Source: Kerstersia similis
GTDB taxonomy: Bacteria; Pseudomonadota; Gammaproteobacteria; Burkholderiales; Burkholderiaceae_B
Direction: 5' to 3'
Assembly (NCBI RefSeq): GCF_965139615.1
Contig: NZ_CBCSIQ010000006.1
Span: forward strand, 62,001 to 126,000
DNA length: 64,000 bases
The notes under the pieces were generated by a model. The model did not search any database. It was given only the letters and a program-made list of their open reading frames with translations, and was not told where the DNA came from. Shown here piece by piece: positions 9,654 through 16,615 of this stretch. The position numbers and the translations under genes are program-made. Positions within the stretch are counted from its first letter, which is position 1. Every line of letters begins with the position of its first letter.

Positions 9654-10112
9654 TTACTTCTTCAGCAGATCGCGGATTTCACGCAGCAACACCACATCAT
9701 CGGGCGTAGGCGCGGGGGCTTCCGGCACCGCTTCTTCCTTGGCTTCGGCAGCGCGACGCACGCGGTTGATCGCCTTGACCATCCAGAAGATGACGAAAGC
9801 CAACAGGATGAAATTGATCAATATGGTCAGGAAGCTGCCCCAAGCCAGCACAATGGCGCCGGCTGCCGTCAGGTCAGCGTAGGTCATCGGGCCGGTATAG
9901 CCATCCGGCGCGGACAACAACAGGAACTTATTGGTGAAATCGACCGATCCGCCCAAGATGAAATTCACGATGGGCATGATCACATCTTTCACCAGGGAAT
10001 CCACGATCTTGCCGAATGCGCCGCCGATGATCACACCGACAGCCAGATCGACAACACTACCTTTCAGGGCAAATTCGCGAAACTCTTGCAAAATTCCGGT
10101 CTTTTGGCTCAT
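9654..10112 (-). CDS. mscL: Large-conductance mechanosensitive channel MscL
   Basis: A 152-aa inner membrane channel that opens under membrane tension to release solutes on osmotic downshock. The N-terminal amphipathic helix and first transmembrane helix (FREFALKGSVVDLAVGVIIG, then AFGKIVDSLVKDVIMP) match the MscL signature. A periplasmic loop, the second transmembrane helix (about 85-110) and a charged C-terminal helix ending LLREIRDLLKK follow. It is monocistronic, with a strong terminator downstream, and divergent from sspA across about 220 bases. Confidence 0.96.
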   Translation of the reverse strand: MSQKTGILQEFREFALKGSVVDLAVGVIIGGAFGKIVDSLVKDVIMPIVNFILGGSVDFTNKFLLLSAPDGYTGPMTYADLTAAGAIVLAWGSFLTILINFILLAFVIFWMVKAINRVRRAAEAKEEAVPEAPAPTPDDVVLLREIRDLLKK

Positions 10113-10334
10113 AAAAATTCCTCACAGTATCGCCCGGGACGGGACAAGCGCTATGATAGCGTTTGTAGAATCGTCCCGAAGAGTGTGTCCGGCAAAATCG
10201 TTACTTTTTTTGCCGCTGGGCCCGATCGGCCCCATACCGGGACGTAACCCTGCCGCTGATGCGCGCCTGCGTCGCCACAGACCAAGCGCATGCCTGTTAC
10301 CGCAGTTCAAAAGAATAAGGATGGACTCTCCGCT

Positions 10335-10946
10335 ATGATGGTGCTCTATTCCGGGACCACTTGCCCGTTCTCGCAACGTTGCCGCTTCGTGTTGTTCGAA
10401 AAGGGCATGGACTTCGAAATCAAGGACATCGACCTCTTCAACAAGCCTGAGGACATCGCTGTCATGAACCCCTACGGCCAGGTGCCCATTCTGGTCGAGC
10501 GCGATCTCGTGCTGTACGAATCGAACATCATCAACGAGTACATCGACGAACGCTTCCCGCACCCGCAACTGATGCCGGCGGACCCGCTGATGCGCGCCCG
10601 TACGCGCCTGTTCCTCTACAACTTCGAGAAGGAACTGTTCAGCTGCGTCTCCGTGCTGGAAGACCGCACCGGCCGCTTTGACGCCGCCCGCCAGGAGCGC
10701 GCCCGCAACGACATCCGCGACCGTCTGGCGCAGCTGGCGCCCGTACTGGTGAAGAACAAGTACATGCTGGGCGAAGAATTCTCCATGCTCGACGTCGCCA
10801 TCGCGCCGTTGCTCTGGCGCCTGGATCATTACGGCATCGAACTGCCCAAGACGGCTGCACCGATCCAGAAATATGCCGAACGCATCTTCTCGCGTCCCGC
10901 CTACATTGAAGCGCTGACGCCCTCTGAAAAGGTCATGCGCCGCTAA
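10335..10946 (+). CDS. sspA: Stringent starvation protein A, RNA polymerase-associated GST-fold regulator
   Basis: A 203-aa glutathione-S-transferase-fold protein without obvious catalytic use, matching SspA (YSGTTCPFSQRCRFVLFEKG in the thioredoxin-like half, then an all-helical C-terminal domain). In Enterobacteria SspA binds sigma70 RNA polymerase and affects stress and virulence genes. The ATG at 10335 (MMVLYSG) was chosen over an in-frame upstream start at 10290 because homologues begin here; AAGGA lies about 13 bases upstream. The stop codon overlaps the sspB start (TAATG), so the two are translationally coupled. Confidence 0.93.
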   Translation: MMVLYSGTTCPFSQRCRFVLFEKGMDFEIKDIDLFNKPEDIAVMNPYGQVPILVERDLVLYESNIINEYIDERFPHPQLMPADPLMRARTRLFLYNFEKELFSCVSVLEDRTGRFDAARQERARNDIRDRLAQLAPVLVKNKYMLGEEFSMLDVAIAPLLWRLDHYGIELPKTAAPIQKYAERIFSRPAYIEALTPSEKVMRR

Positions 10947-11404
10947 TGACGACAGCCATGCAGGAAACCTCCACCAAGCCTTATCTGCTGCGCGCTCTGC
11001 ACGAGTGGTGCACCGATAACGGCTACACGCCGCACATCGTCGTCCAGGTTGATGAAAACACGCAGGTTCCGCGTGCCTACATCCGCGACGGCCAGATCAC
11101 CCTCAACATCGGCGCGCTGGCCACTCACAACCTGCGCATCGACAATGACTGGGTCTCTTTCCAGGCGCGCTTCAATGGCGTCACGGAAGACATCTGGGTG
11201 CCGGTGGCGGTCGTCACCGCCATCTATGCGCGTGAAACCGGTGCCGGCATGGGCTTCGAAGTGCAGGAATACGAAACCGGCAAAAGCGGTGCTGCCAGCG
11301 AATCCAATCCGGCAGACGCAGCAGCGCCCGCCGCGGCCAAACCGGCGGACGAGCCCTCGCCCACCGGCGGCAAGCGCCGCTCGCACCTGTCAGTCGTCAA
11401 ATAA
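10946..11404 (+). CDS. sspB: ClpXP protease specificity-enhancing factor SspB
   Basis: A 152-aa adaptor that delivers ssrA-tagged proteins from stalled ribosomes to ClpXP. The substrate-binding fold is evident (KPYLLRALHEWCTDNGYTPH, ARETGAGMGFE). An acidic/Ala-Pro-rich linker leads to a C-terminal ClpX-binding peptide (RRSHLSVVK) similar to that of other SspB proteins. The start overlaps the sspA stop; an ATG at 12 bases further in (10958) is also close to where homologous sequence begins. tRNA-Thr follows 55 bases downstream. Confidence 0.94.
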   Translation: MTTAMQETSTKPYLLRALHEWCTDNGYTPHIVVQVDENTQVPRAYIRDGQITLNIGALATHNLRIDNDWVSFQARFNGVTEDIWVPVAVVTAIYARETGAGMGFEVQEYETGKSGAASESNPADAAAPAAAKPADEPSPTGGKRRSHLSVVK

Positions 11405-11458
11405 AGCCGCCGCCCGGCGCATTTCCGCGCCAGGCTGCTACAATGGCGCCCGCGCCGT

Positions 11459-11534
11459 GCCGGCGTAGCTCAGTTGGTAGAGCAGCTCACTTGTAATGAG
11501 AAGGTCGAGGGTTCGATTCCTTTCGCCGGCACCA
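11459..11534 (+). tRNA. tRNA-Thr (anticodon TGT)
   Basis: A full cloverleaf: acceptor arms GCCGGCG (11459-11465) and CGCCGGC (11524-11530), D-arm GCTC/GAGC, anticodon loop CTTGTAA giving TGT, T-arm with GGTTCGATT, discriminator A and an encoded CCA (11532-11534). It reads ACA-type threonine codons. Its 3' end is the integration target of the downstream island, and the tRNA remains intact. Confidence 0.97.
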
Positions 11535-11536
11535 AA
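11516..11536. repeat. attL: left copy of island attachment core in the tRNA-Thr 3' end
   Basis: The 21 bases ATTCCTTTCGCCGGCACCAAA, comprising the end of tRNA-Thr plus two bases, recur at 21158-21177 with a single missing G. This direct repeat, 9.6 kb apart and with the integrase just inside the left copy, defines the island ends. Confidence 0.85.
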
Positions 11537-11567
11537 TCAGCATTCCCAGCAGTCCACAGCAGCATAC

Positions 11568-11601
11568 AAACCCGCACCAGCCCTGGCTCTGCGGGTTTTT
11601 T
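11568..11601 (+). terminator. Terminator of tRNA-Thr, duplicated at the far end of the island
   Basis: AAACCCGCA and TGCGGGTTT arms, with an inner AGCC/GGCT pairing and a T-run, form a classic terminator 34 bases after the tRNA. A near-identical hairpin sits at 21210-21244 just past attR, so the duplicated block extends beyond the tRNA core. Confidence 0.85.
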
Positions 11602-11647
11602 ATTGCCTCCTAGTGTCTACAGCAGTGCATTGCCAGCTACCGTCACA

Positions 11648-11708
11648 TGACGGTATCTTTGGCGGTATGTGGCGGATACCGCCAGCCAATCAGGGAAAAA
11701 TACCGTCA
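11648..11708. repeat. Left integrase arm-type repeats
   Basis: TGACGGTAT (11648-11656) is followed 12 bases later by the variant TGGCGGTAT (11660-11668), and an inverted ATACCGTCA (11700-11708) overlaps the integrase start. Two TGACGGTAT copies with the same 12-base period lie at 21080-21100 near attR. Matching spaced repeats inside both ends suit arm-type binding sites of the integrase, and the copy over the start codon could allow autoregulation. Confidence 0.6.
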
Positions 11709-12919
11709 TGCCGCTGACAGATACCGCCTGCCGCCAGGCCAAGCCTACCGACAAAGCCCGCAAGCTGACGGACGGTGACGGCCTGTACCTGCTGGTCAAC
11801 CAGACCGGCAAGTATTGGCGTATGGACTACCGCTATGGCGGAAAACGCAAGACGCTGGCGATAGGTGTCTATCCAACAGTCGGACTGGCAGACGCCCGCG
11901 AACGATGCCAGGACGCGCGCAAACTACTAGCCAGTGGGATAGACCCCAGCGAGCAAAAGAAAGCGGACAAGCGCGCCTCCCTGTTAGCCGCTAGCAACTC
12001 TTTTGAGTCCGTCGCCCTAGCCTGGATCGCTGAGCGGCAATCGCAAGTCTCGCCCAGCACCCACGACCACACCCTGGCGCGGATGCAAAACGATGTTTTC
12101 CCCTGGCTGGGCAAGCGCCCCATTACCGAGATCGACGCGCCGGAAATCCTGGCCATCCTAAAACGCATGGATGCCCGAGGTGTGCGGTTCTCTGCCCACA
12201 AGACGCGCAGCGAAATCAGCCGCGTCTTTCGGTTTGGCATTAAAGAGGGCTACTGCAAGAGCGACCCTGCCCGCGACCTGGTGGGCGCAATCCCGCAAGC
12301 AAAGCAGCAGCACTTCGCATCCATCACTGACCCGGCCAAGGTTGGCGAGATGTTGCGGGCCTTTGAGGGCTTCTCTGGCACATTCCCGGTTCTCTGCGCC
12401 CTGCGGCTGGCCCCTATGCTATTCGTGCGCCCTGGCGAGCTACGCACGGCTGAATGGGCAGATATTGACCTAGACCGGGCGGAATGGCGCTACCGAGTCA
12501 CCAAGACCGACACAGACCACCTTGTCCCGCTGGCGCGCCAGGCCGTGGCCGTGCTGCGCGACCTGCACACGCTGACCGGCAACGGACGCTACCTATTCCC
12601 TGGTGGCCGGACGCCTACCCGGCCGATGAGCGGCGCGGCAATCAATGCCGCCCTGCGCCGGATGGGCTACGACACTCGCACCGAGATCACAGGGCATGGC
12701 TTCCGAGCGATGGCACGCACCATCTTGCATGAAGAGCTGGGCCAAAAACCGGAAGTAATCGAGCACCAGCTTGCCCACAAGGTGCCGGATGCCCTGGGCG
12801 CGGCCTACAACCGGACGAAATTCATCAAGGAACGACGCGCCATGATGCAGGTGTGGGCTGACTATCTGGATGCGCTGCGTGTGGGCGGCAATGTGGTGCA
12901 ACTGCATCGCAAGGCGTGA
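11708..12919 (+). CDS. P4-type tyrosine integrase of the tRNA-Thr island
   Basis: A 403-aa site-specific recombinase with the N-terminal DUF4102-type arm-binding domain (about 1-90, LTDGDGLYLLV ... WRMDYRYGGKRKTLAIG), a SAM-like core-binding domain (about 95-200) and a catalytic domain. The catalytic residues are visible: Arg241 in FVRPGEL, His330-x-x-Arg333 in GHGFRAM, His357 and Tyr367 in AAYNRT. An upstream in-frame GTG at 11669 is less likely than the ATG at 11708, where the family begins. The gene lies just inside attL and is read inward, the standard arrangement for tRNA-targeting islands. Confidence 0.95.
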   Translation: MPLTDTACRQAKPTDKARKLTDGDGLYLLVNQTGKYWRMDYRYGGKRKTLAIGVYPTVGLADARERCQDARKLLASGIDPSEQKKADKRASLLAASNSFESVALAWIAERQSQVSPSTHDHTLARMQNDVFPWLGKRPITEIDAPEILAILKRMDARGVRFSAHKTRSEISRVFRFGIKEGYCKSDPARDLVGAIPQAKQQHFASITDPAKVGEMLRAFEGFSGTFPVLCALRLAPMLFVRPGELRTAEWADIDLDRAEWRYRVTKTDTDHLVPLARQAVAVLRDLHTLTGNGRYLFPGGRTPTRPMSGAAINAALRRMGYDTRTEITGHGFRAMARTILHEELGQKPEVIEHQLAHKVPDALGAAYNRTKFIKERRAMMQVWADYLDALRVGGNVVQLHRKA

Positions 12920-13099
12920 CGCCGACCAGACAAAACCTGACATGCCGGCCGCGTGTCGTCCCGTGCCGAATGTTTAGAAATGTTGAGGTTGCGGGCGCTA
13001 GCAAGCGGGTTGGATGATGACATGCCGAGAGCTGATACACAGACCGAATGTTGGCAGATGTTAGCTTTTTGGAGGCTATTGCCAGCCCCAAGAACATGA

Positions 13100-13121
13100 C
13101 TGTTTATATGTCCAGTATAAT
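13100..13121 (+). promoter_or_regulatory. LexA-like SOS box next to a consensus -10 element
   Basis: CTGTTTATATGTCCAG (13100-13115) fits CTG-N10-CAG and is flanked by A and TA so that ACTG and CAGTA mirror each other. A perfect TATAAT (13116-13121) follows immediately. No good -35 is visible at 17 bases upstream. The site is about 120 bases before the next gene and would let DNA damage control island transcription. The gene-free stretch 12920-13237 holds this and the hairpin at 13147-13200. Confidence 0.5.
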
Positions 13122-13146
13122 AGACAGCAATATATAACGGTTTACG

Positions 13147-13200
13147 CCAGCATCTAGGCTGATCCCCGAAAAGCCGGAACGTCCACCGGCCTGATGCTGG
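13147..13200 (+). other. Long hairpin in the leader before the first island cargo gene
   Basis: CCAGCATC (13147-13154) pairs with GATGCTGG (13193-13200), extended by AGGC/GCCT after a one-base bulge. Inside, GCCGG and CCGGC form a second stem. There is no T-run, so it does not look like an intrinsic terminator; it may be a leader RNA structure. Confidence 0.45.
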
Positions 13201-13237
13201 CCCCTATTCGATGGACGGCGCATAGGACAATGCGTCA

Positions 13238-14074
13238 ATGCCTCACTCTTCTCTTTCTGAATCGCATAGTGACCTCTCTCACTACGATTTAATCGACATC
13301 TTCACAGCGCGAGACGCCGCGTGCCTCATCGCAGGCATTGATCCGAATATGCAGGACGTAACGGAACTGTATGGAAGCCCCGCATTTGCGCGTATGCGAG
13401 CTATTGAAGAAGCAATCGAACAAGCCTGGACGTTGGCAATGGACGCTTTGGAAGAAATGGCCATCTGCTATTCCGTCGCCATTGACGGCGAGGAACCTTA
13501 CGATCCGTGGCTGCCCAACGCAGGCAAAACTGATATGCCTAGAGCAATGCTGCCTAGCGTCGAGTTATTAGCGAGATATCGGCTCTTCAAAAGCATACGC
13601 AAAGACTCTCACGTGGTTGGAGTTAGGCTCAATTTTTCAAAAGAAAAATTCCGGCGAGAACACCTAACCCAGTGGGTACAAGCACGAAGATACAGCCAAG
13701 CGCGATATTTTCGTAGCACACCCGATATCGCGTCTACCAGCCATGACACCGCCTTGTCTCGCATTGGACTACACCAGCTACAAGCAGAGAATGATCGCTT
13801 GAAATCCGAGCTTGCCAAGATAAAAGCTGATCTGCCGGTACAGCCGCAGAGTTTGCCAGGCAACCTGTCTTTTATGTATGAAACTGCCCCCCTGAGGCTG
13901 GTATCCGCAGTTCAACAGGAGTTTTTGTGCCTTGGTAAAGATTACAAAGACTCCGATATGCAGCCTGCGAAAGACGACATTGTGCAGTGGATTATGGAGC
14001 AAGACAGTAAGTTGACAAAGGTGACGGCAGAAGCAATCGAACGTGTTGCCATGCCATTTAGCAGGGGCCGCTAA
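13238..14074 (+). CDS. Island protein of unknown function with coiled coil
   Basis: A 278-aa soluble protein. The N-terminal part (YDLIDIFTARDAACLIAGID, about residues 15-35) resembles the opening of proteins common in integrative islands of proteobacteria but has no function known to me. A short coiled coil (LHQLQAENDRLKSELAKIK) sits near residues 178-197. The C-terminal 80 residues are helical and end in a basic PFSRGR. GC content and codon use are visibly lower than in chromosomal genes. It is the first gene after the LexA-like promoter and before the repeat block and alpA, so it may be a regulator or an effector; I cannot decide. Confidence 0.65.
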   Translation: MPHSSLSESHSDLSHYDLIDIFTARDAACLIAGIDPNMQDVTELYGSPAFARMRAIEEAIEQAWTLAMDALEEMAICYSVAIDGEEPYDPWLPNAGKTDMPRAMLPSVELLARYRLFKSIRKDSHVVGVRLNFSKEKFRREHLTQWVQARRYSQARYFRSTPDIASTSHDTALSRIGLHQLQAENDRLKSELAKIKADLPVQPQSLPGNLSFMYETAPLRLVSAVQQEFLCLGKDYKDSDMQPAKDDIVQWIMEQDSKLTKVTAEAIERVAMPFSRGR

Positions 14075-14081
14075 TCGTCGA

Positions 14082-14187
14082 ACCCTCAGGGTAAGAAACA
14101 AGCGTCCATGCGGTTTTCAGCCACCCTGAGGGTTAAATCAGTCCTGTACCCTTAACCCTCAGGGTATTGCTCTGAGGGTACCCTGAG
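14082..14187. repeat. Repeated palindromic CCCTCAGGG/CCCTGAGGG sites before alpA
   Basis: Within 106 bases the 11-mer ACCCTCAGGGT or its complement ACCCTGAGGGT occurs at 14082-14092, 14123-14133 and 14155-14165, followed by the partial back-to-back pair CTGAGGGT-ACCCTGAG (14172-14187). Three full copies and two half copies immediately upstream of alpA suggest operators for a dimeric regulator, or iterons of a replication or excision site. Confidence 0.6.
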
Positions 14188-14229
14188 ACTTCAAGCTGTG
14201 CCCATGTTCAATTCCCACAAGGGGACAAC

Positions 14230-14475
14230 ATGGCACCGCAAGCCACACAAGCCGACGACCGGCTTATCACTGATAAAGAAGTCGCCCACCTGCTGGGAGC
14301 GTCCCGCTCCTGGCCCTGGAAGCTGGCCCAAGATGGCCGACTGCCCGCCCCCATCCGCCTGACCGAACGCTGCACCCGCTGGCGCTTGTCAGAAATCCGC
14401 GCGTGGATGGCCGACCCGCAAGGCTGGCAAGAAGCGAACCGCGCACGTCTGGCCGCTGGCGAGGTGGCGCAATGA
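14230..14475 (+). CDS. AlpA-family phage regulatory/excisionase protein
   Basis: An 81-aa MerR-like winged helix protein. RLITDKEVAHLLGASRSWPW (residues 11-30) is the helix-turn-helix and TRWRLSEIRAWMA (about 48-60) the conserved AlpA end. Family members activate integrase genes or act as excisionases in P4-like elements. GGGG precedes the ATG. The stop overlaps the next start (ATGA), and repeated palindromes lie just upstream, which could be its own sites. Confidence 0.85.
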   Translation: MAPQATQADDRLITDKEVAHLLGASRSWPWKLAQDGRLPAPIRLTERCTRWRLSEIRAWMADPQGWQEANRARLAAGEVAQ

Positions 14476-14768
14476 TCGAGTCCATCGCCCGAATCATCCA
14501 GCAAGCCACCGGCTATTACGACGCCGCCCAGCAGCGCACACAAGCGCGTGACGCGCTTGGCCAAGCCTATCTAGACTGGCGTGCCGCCACCGGCACCTAC
14601 GGTCATATCGAGCGCAACAGCCCCGAATGGCAGGCCATGATGGACGCCACCACCGCCGAATATCAGGCATTGAAACGCGCCAAGCGCCGCGAGCACCATT
14701 GCCGCACCCGCTTGATGCAGGCCGTCGCAGCGGGCAAGGCCGCGAGCGCAGCCGGGATGGAGGGATAA
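14472..14768 (+). CDS. Small island protein of unknown function
   Basis: A 98-aa protein starting at the ATGA overlap with alpA; a longer in-frame version starting at 14403 would lie inside alpA and is disfavoured. It is charged and mostly helical (AQQRTQARDALGQAYLDW, then KRAKRREHHCRTRLMQAVAA), with no recognised domain. Its position in a tightly coupled train suggests a phage-derived early gene. Confidence 0.6.
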   Translation: MIESIARIIQQATGYYDAAQQRTQARDALGQAYLDWRAATGTYGHIERNSPEWQAMMDATTAEYQALKRAKRREHHCRTRLMQAVAAGKAASAAGMEG

Positions 14769-14771
14769 ACC

Positions 14772-15539
14772 ATGCAAGCAAAGAAAAAGCCCGCTTGCAG
14801 GCGGGCCCCGGATCGCTTGGCGGCAGATCACGATACGAATAATACCGCACTGGTTCACCTGAGCAAAGGCATTCCCGTTACGGATAGCCTGGCCATTGCG
14901 CGCGAGTTTGGGCGCAGCCATAAGCATGTGCTGCGCACGCTTGATGACCTGATCGCGGACGGCACGATAGATCGGCCCAATTTTGGGCCGATCTCCTACA
15001 CCGATGACATGAACCGCCAGCAGCGCATGATCGAGCTGGACGAACGCGGCGCACTGGTTGCCATGCCTTTCATCGGCGGGCGCAAGTCACGCCAAGGGCA
15101 AGCCAGGCTGGTCGATGCCTTTCTGACCCTGCGTGACGCCAGCCTCAAGGCAGCCAAAGCGCAGACCAAGATTGAAAGCGCCGCGGCCCGACAAGAGGCA
15201 GCGACAGGCTACCGCACCGTGTCGATGACGCTGGAGATGTGCCGCACCGAGGTGGGTAAGGCGACGAAGCCTTATCACTATGCGAACGAAGCCCGCCTTC
15301 TCAACTTCGCATTGACCGGCAAATACGACGCCCTGGCGCGGGACACACTGAGTACGCATGAACTGCGCATCCTAACCAGCCTGGAGGTGCGAGACGCCGC
15401 CCTGATCGCGATGGGCAAGAGCTACGACGAGCGCAAAGCCGACCTGGTGCGGTACGCCAGCGCCCAGCGTCTGCCGCGTCTGCGCGCAACCACGCGGCGA
15501 GCTGCAACTGTTCGGGAGGTGGCGAACCATGCACGGTAA
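14772..15539 (+). CDS. Rha-family phage regulatory protein
   Basis: A 255-aa protein whose residues about 25-115 match the Rha domain: VHLSKGIPVTDSLAIAREFG, then SHKHVLRTLDDLI and MIELDERGALVAMPF with KSRQGQARLVDAF. Rha proteins of lambdoid phages interfere with phage growth in integration host factor mutants and are thought to be regulators. A helical C-terminal region (about 120-240) follows and ends in a basic RATTRRAATVREVAN. The gene starts four bases after the previous stop and overlaps the next gene by 11 bases. Confidence 0.8.
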   Translation: MQAKKKPACRRAPDRLAADHDTNNTALVHLSKGIPVTDSLAIAREFGRSHKHVLRTLDDLIADGTIDRPNFGPISYTDDMNRQQRMIELDERGALVAMPFIGGRKSRQGQARLVDAFLTLRDASLKAAKAQTKIESAAARQEAATGYRTVSMTLEMCRTEVGKATKPYHYANEARLLNFALTGKYDALARDTLSTHELRILTSLEVRDAALIAMGKSYDERKADLVRYASAQRLPRLRATTRRAATVREVANHAR

Positions 15540-15765
15540 ATCCACTGCCAGCGATTCTCAGCGCCAACGCATCATCAAAGCCCTGGCCCTGCGCCCCCAC
15601 ACGTCCTACGAGCTGCGCAAGATGGGCTGCTATCAAGCGAACACCCGCGTGCTGGAACTGCGCCGCCTGGGCTTCAATATCAGCACCAAGCGCGTGAGCA
15701 TTTGGGACGATGAAGGCTACCGGCATGATGGCATCGCCCTGTATACGCTGGAGGGCCAGGAATGA
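15529..15765 (+). CDS. Small winged-helix DNA-binding protein
   Basis: A 78-aa protein with a compact winged-helix pattern: RQRIIKALALRPHTSYELRK, then NTRVLELRRLGFNIST, and a beta-wing WDDEGYRHDGIALYTLEG. Such proteins are frequent in prophages and satellites as local regulators. It overlaps the end of the Rha gene by 11 bases and its stop overlaps the next possible start (ATGATG). Confidence 0.65.
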   Translation: MHGKSTASDSQRQRIIKALALRPHTSYELRKMGCYQANTRVLELRRLGFNISTKRVSIWDDEGYRHDGIALYTLEGQE

Positions 15766-16055
15766 TGCGCCCGCTTGCGTATCAGGCGATGCTCCGACAT
15801 AATGACTGCGCTGCTAAAACAAATGCAGCCGGGTTTGGCGACCTGAATACTTACGGCGGACATACCGCCACATCGGCGGCTTTTTTTCGTCCGTTCGCAC
15901 TTGTGCGCCTTCTATGGGCGGGCGATTGCGGGGATACCTTCGGGTATGCCGGTTTCCGTAGGTGCCGGTTCGCCAACCTCGCTTTCTGCCCGCCCACCTC
16001 ATTTGGCGATGGGGAGCGGGTTCATCGAACCTACGGAGGTCGCAATGCGTCCTGA
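15762..16055 (+). CDS. Possible Ash/Icd-like reading frame overlapping a structured RNA
   Basis: A 97-aa frame starting at the ATGA junction with the winged-helix gene. Part of it (YGGHTATSAAFFRPFALVRL) resembles the Ash-family frames found at the same place in P4-like elements. An intrinsic terminator-like hairpin (15865-15887) and the C4-like RNA (about 15915-15996) lie inside it, so its conservation may reflect RNA rather than protein. I keep it as a weak coding call; a frame that is open only because of the RNA is equally likely. Confidence 0.35.
   Translation: MMRPLAYQAMLRHNDCAAKTNAAGFGDLNTYGGHTATSAAFFRPFALVRLLWAGDCGDTFGYAGFRRCRFANLAFCPPTSFGDGERVHRTYGGRNAS
15865..15887 (+). terminator. 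Intrinsic terminator upstream of the C4-like RNA
   Basis: CCGCC (15865-15869), a five-base loop and GGCGG (15875-15879) are followed by C and seven T residues (15881-15887). It would stop the alpA-rha transcript just before the C4-like RNA unless read through. Confidence 0.6.
15915..15996 (+). ncRNA. C4-like antisense RNA of phage/satellite type
   Basis: TGGGCGGGC (15915-15923) and GCCCGCCCA (15988-15996) form a perfect 9-bp closing stem. Inside are a hairpin capped by a TTCG tetraloop (arms near 15931-15938 and 15943-15950) and the segment with CCGTAGGT and GGTTCGCC. This matches my memory of the C4 antisense RNA family of P1/P7 and P4-like elements. Two target matches follow downstream: TCCGTAGGT (15955-15963) is exactly complementary to 16029-16037, overlapping the ribosome-binding site of the gene at 16045, and TCGCCAA (15970-15976) is complementary to 16003-16009. 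That is the C4 mechanism: the RNA pairs with two sites around a translation start. Confidence 0.7.
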
Positions 16056-16305
16056 TGCCCCCGCTCGTCCTGAGCAAACCAAATTTCCCCGCACTGCCAA
16101 CGAAGCCACGCGCATTGCGCACCTGTGGTTTACCAGCCGCCCTGCTGCGACGCTGGCCGACTGGCGCGACCATTTCCTGAGCCTGCACCTGGCAGGCGTC
16201 CCAGCCTATGACGGCCAGGAGCGCGCCGCGCGCGCCGATGTGTGGCGTGACGCATTCGCTGCTGGCGTAGCGGCTGCGATCATCGGGAGCGCGTGCCATG
16301 CGTAA
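16045..16305 (+). CDS. Small island protein behind the C4-like RNA target site
   Basis: An 86-aa protein starting at ATG 16045, preceded by GGAGGT (16035-16040). The ribosome-binding site lies within or next to the sequence complementary to the C4-like RNA, so translation is probably repressed by it. In P1-like systems the corresponding gene encodes an inhibitor of cell division (Icd). This product (EATRIAHLWFTSRPAATLAD, Ala-rich end) has no domain I recognise. An in-frame upstream extension to 15901 runs through the RNA and is less likely. It overlaps the next gene by eight bases. Confidence 0.6.
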   Translation: MRPDAPARPEQTKFPRTANEATRIAHLWFTSRPAATLADWRDHFLSLHLAGVPAYDGQERAARADVWRDAFAAGVAAAIIGSACHA

Positions 16306-16615
16306 CACCTACACCGACATACCCGTCACGGCCACCGATGCAGCCCGTATTCTGGCTGACGATGCCATCCTGCCCCTACGCGCTGGTGCTGACAACCTCA
16401 GTCATGTGTCTGGCTTACTAGCCGGGATCATTGAGTTGTCCCGCATCCGCACCAGCCCAAATGAAACGCTCAAACACATTGAGGGCTTGGCAGCGTGTGG
16501 CCTTCATTTGGCCAATAGCTATGCGGACTACTTGGAATTGGCGAGTGAGGTACTGGAGACGCACAAGGCACCCGCCCTGGTGGCAGCATTTCAAGGGGGT
16601 GCCCATCATGGCTAG
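16298..16615 (+). CDS. Island protein of unknown function
   Basis: A 105-aa, largely helical protein (ATDAARILADDAILPLRAGA, then LSHVSGLLAGIIELSRIR). It resembles small hypothetical proteins of proteobacterial prophages only in general character. Coupled at both ends: it starts inside the previous gene and its end overlaps the next start by eight bases. Confidence 0.55.
   Translation: MRNTYTDIPVTATDAARILADDAILPLRAGADNLSHVSGLLAGIIELSRIRTSPNETLKHIEGLAACGLHLANSYADYLELASEVLETHKAPALVAAFQGGAHHG

Noticed and set aside
10150..10162. CGCTAT-G-ATAGCG palindrome between mscL and sspA
   Set aside because: Six-base arms are too short to support an operator call without comparison to other genomes.
10290..10334. 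Earlier in-frame start for sspA
   Set aside because: Homologues begin at MMVLYSG; the 15 extra residues have no counterpart.
14082..14187. Possible CRISPR array
   Set aside because: The repeats are 11-base palindromes with irregular 21-30 base spacing and no cas genes.
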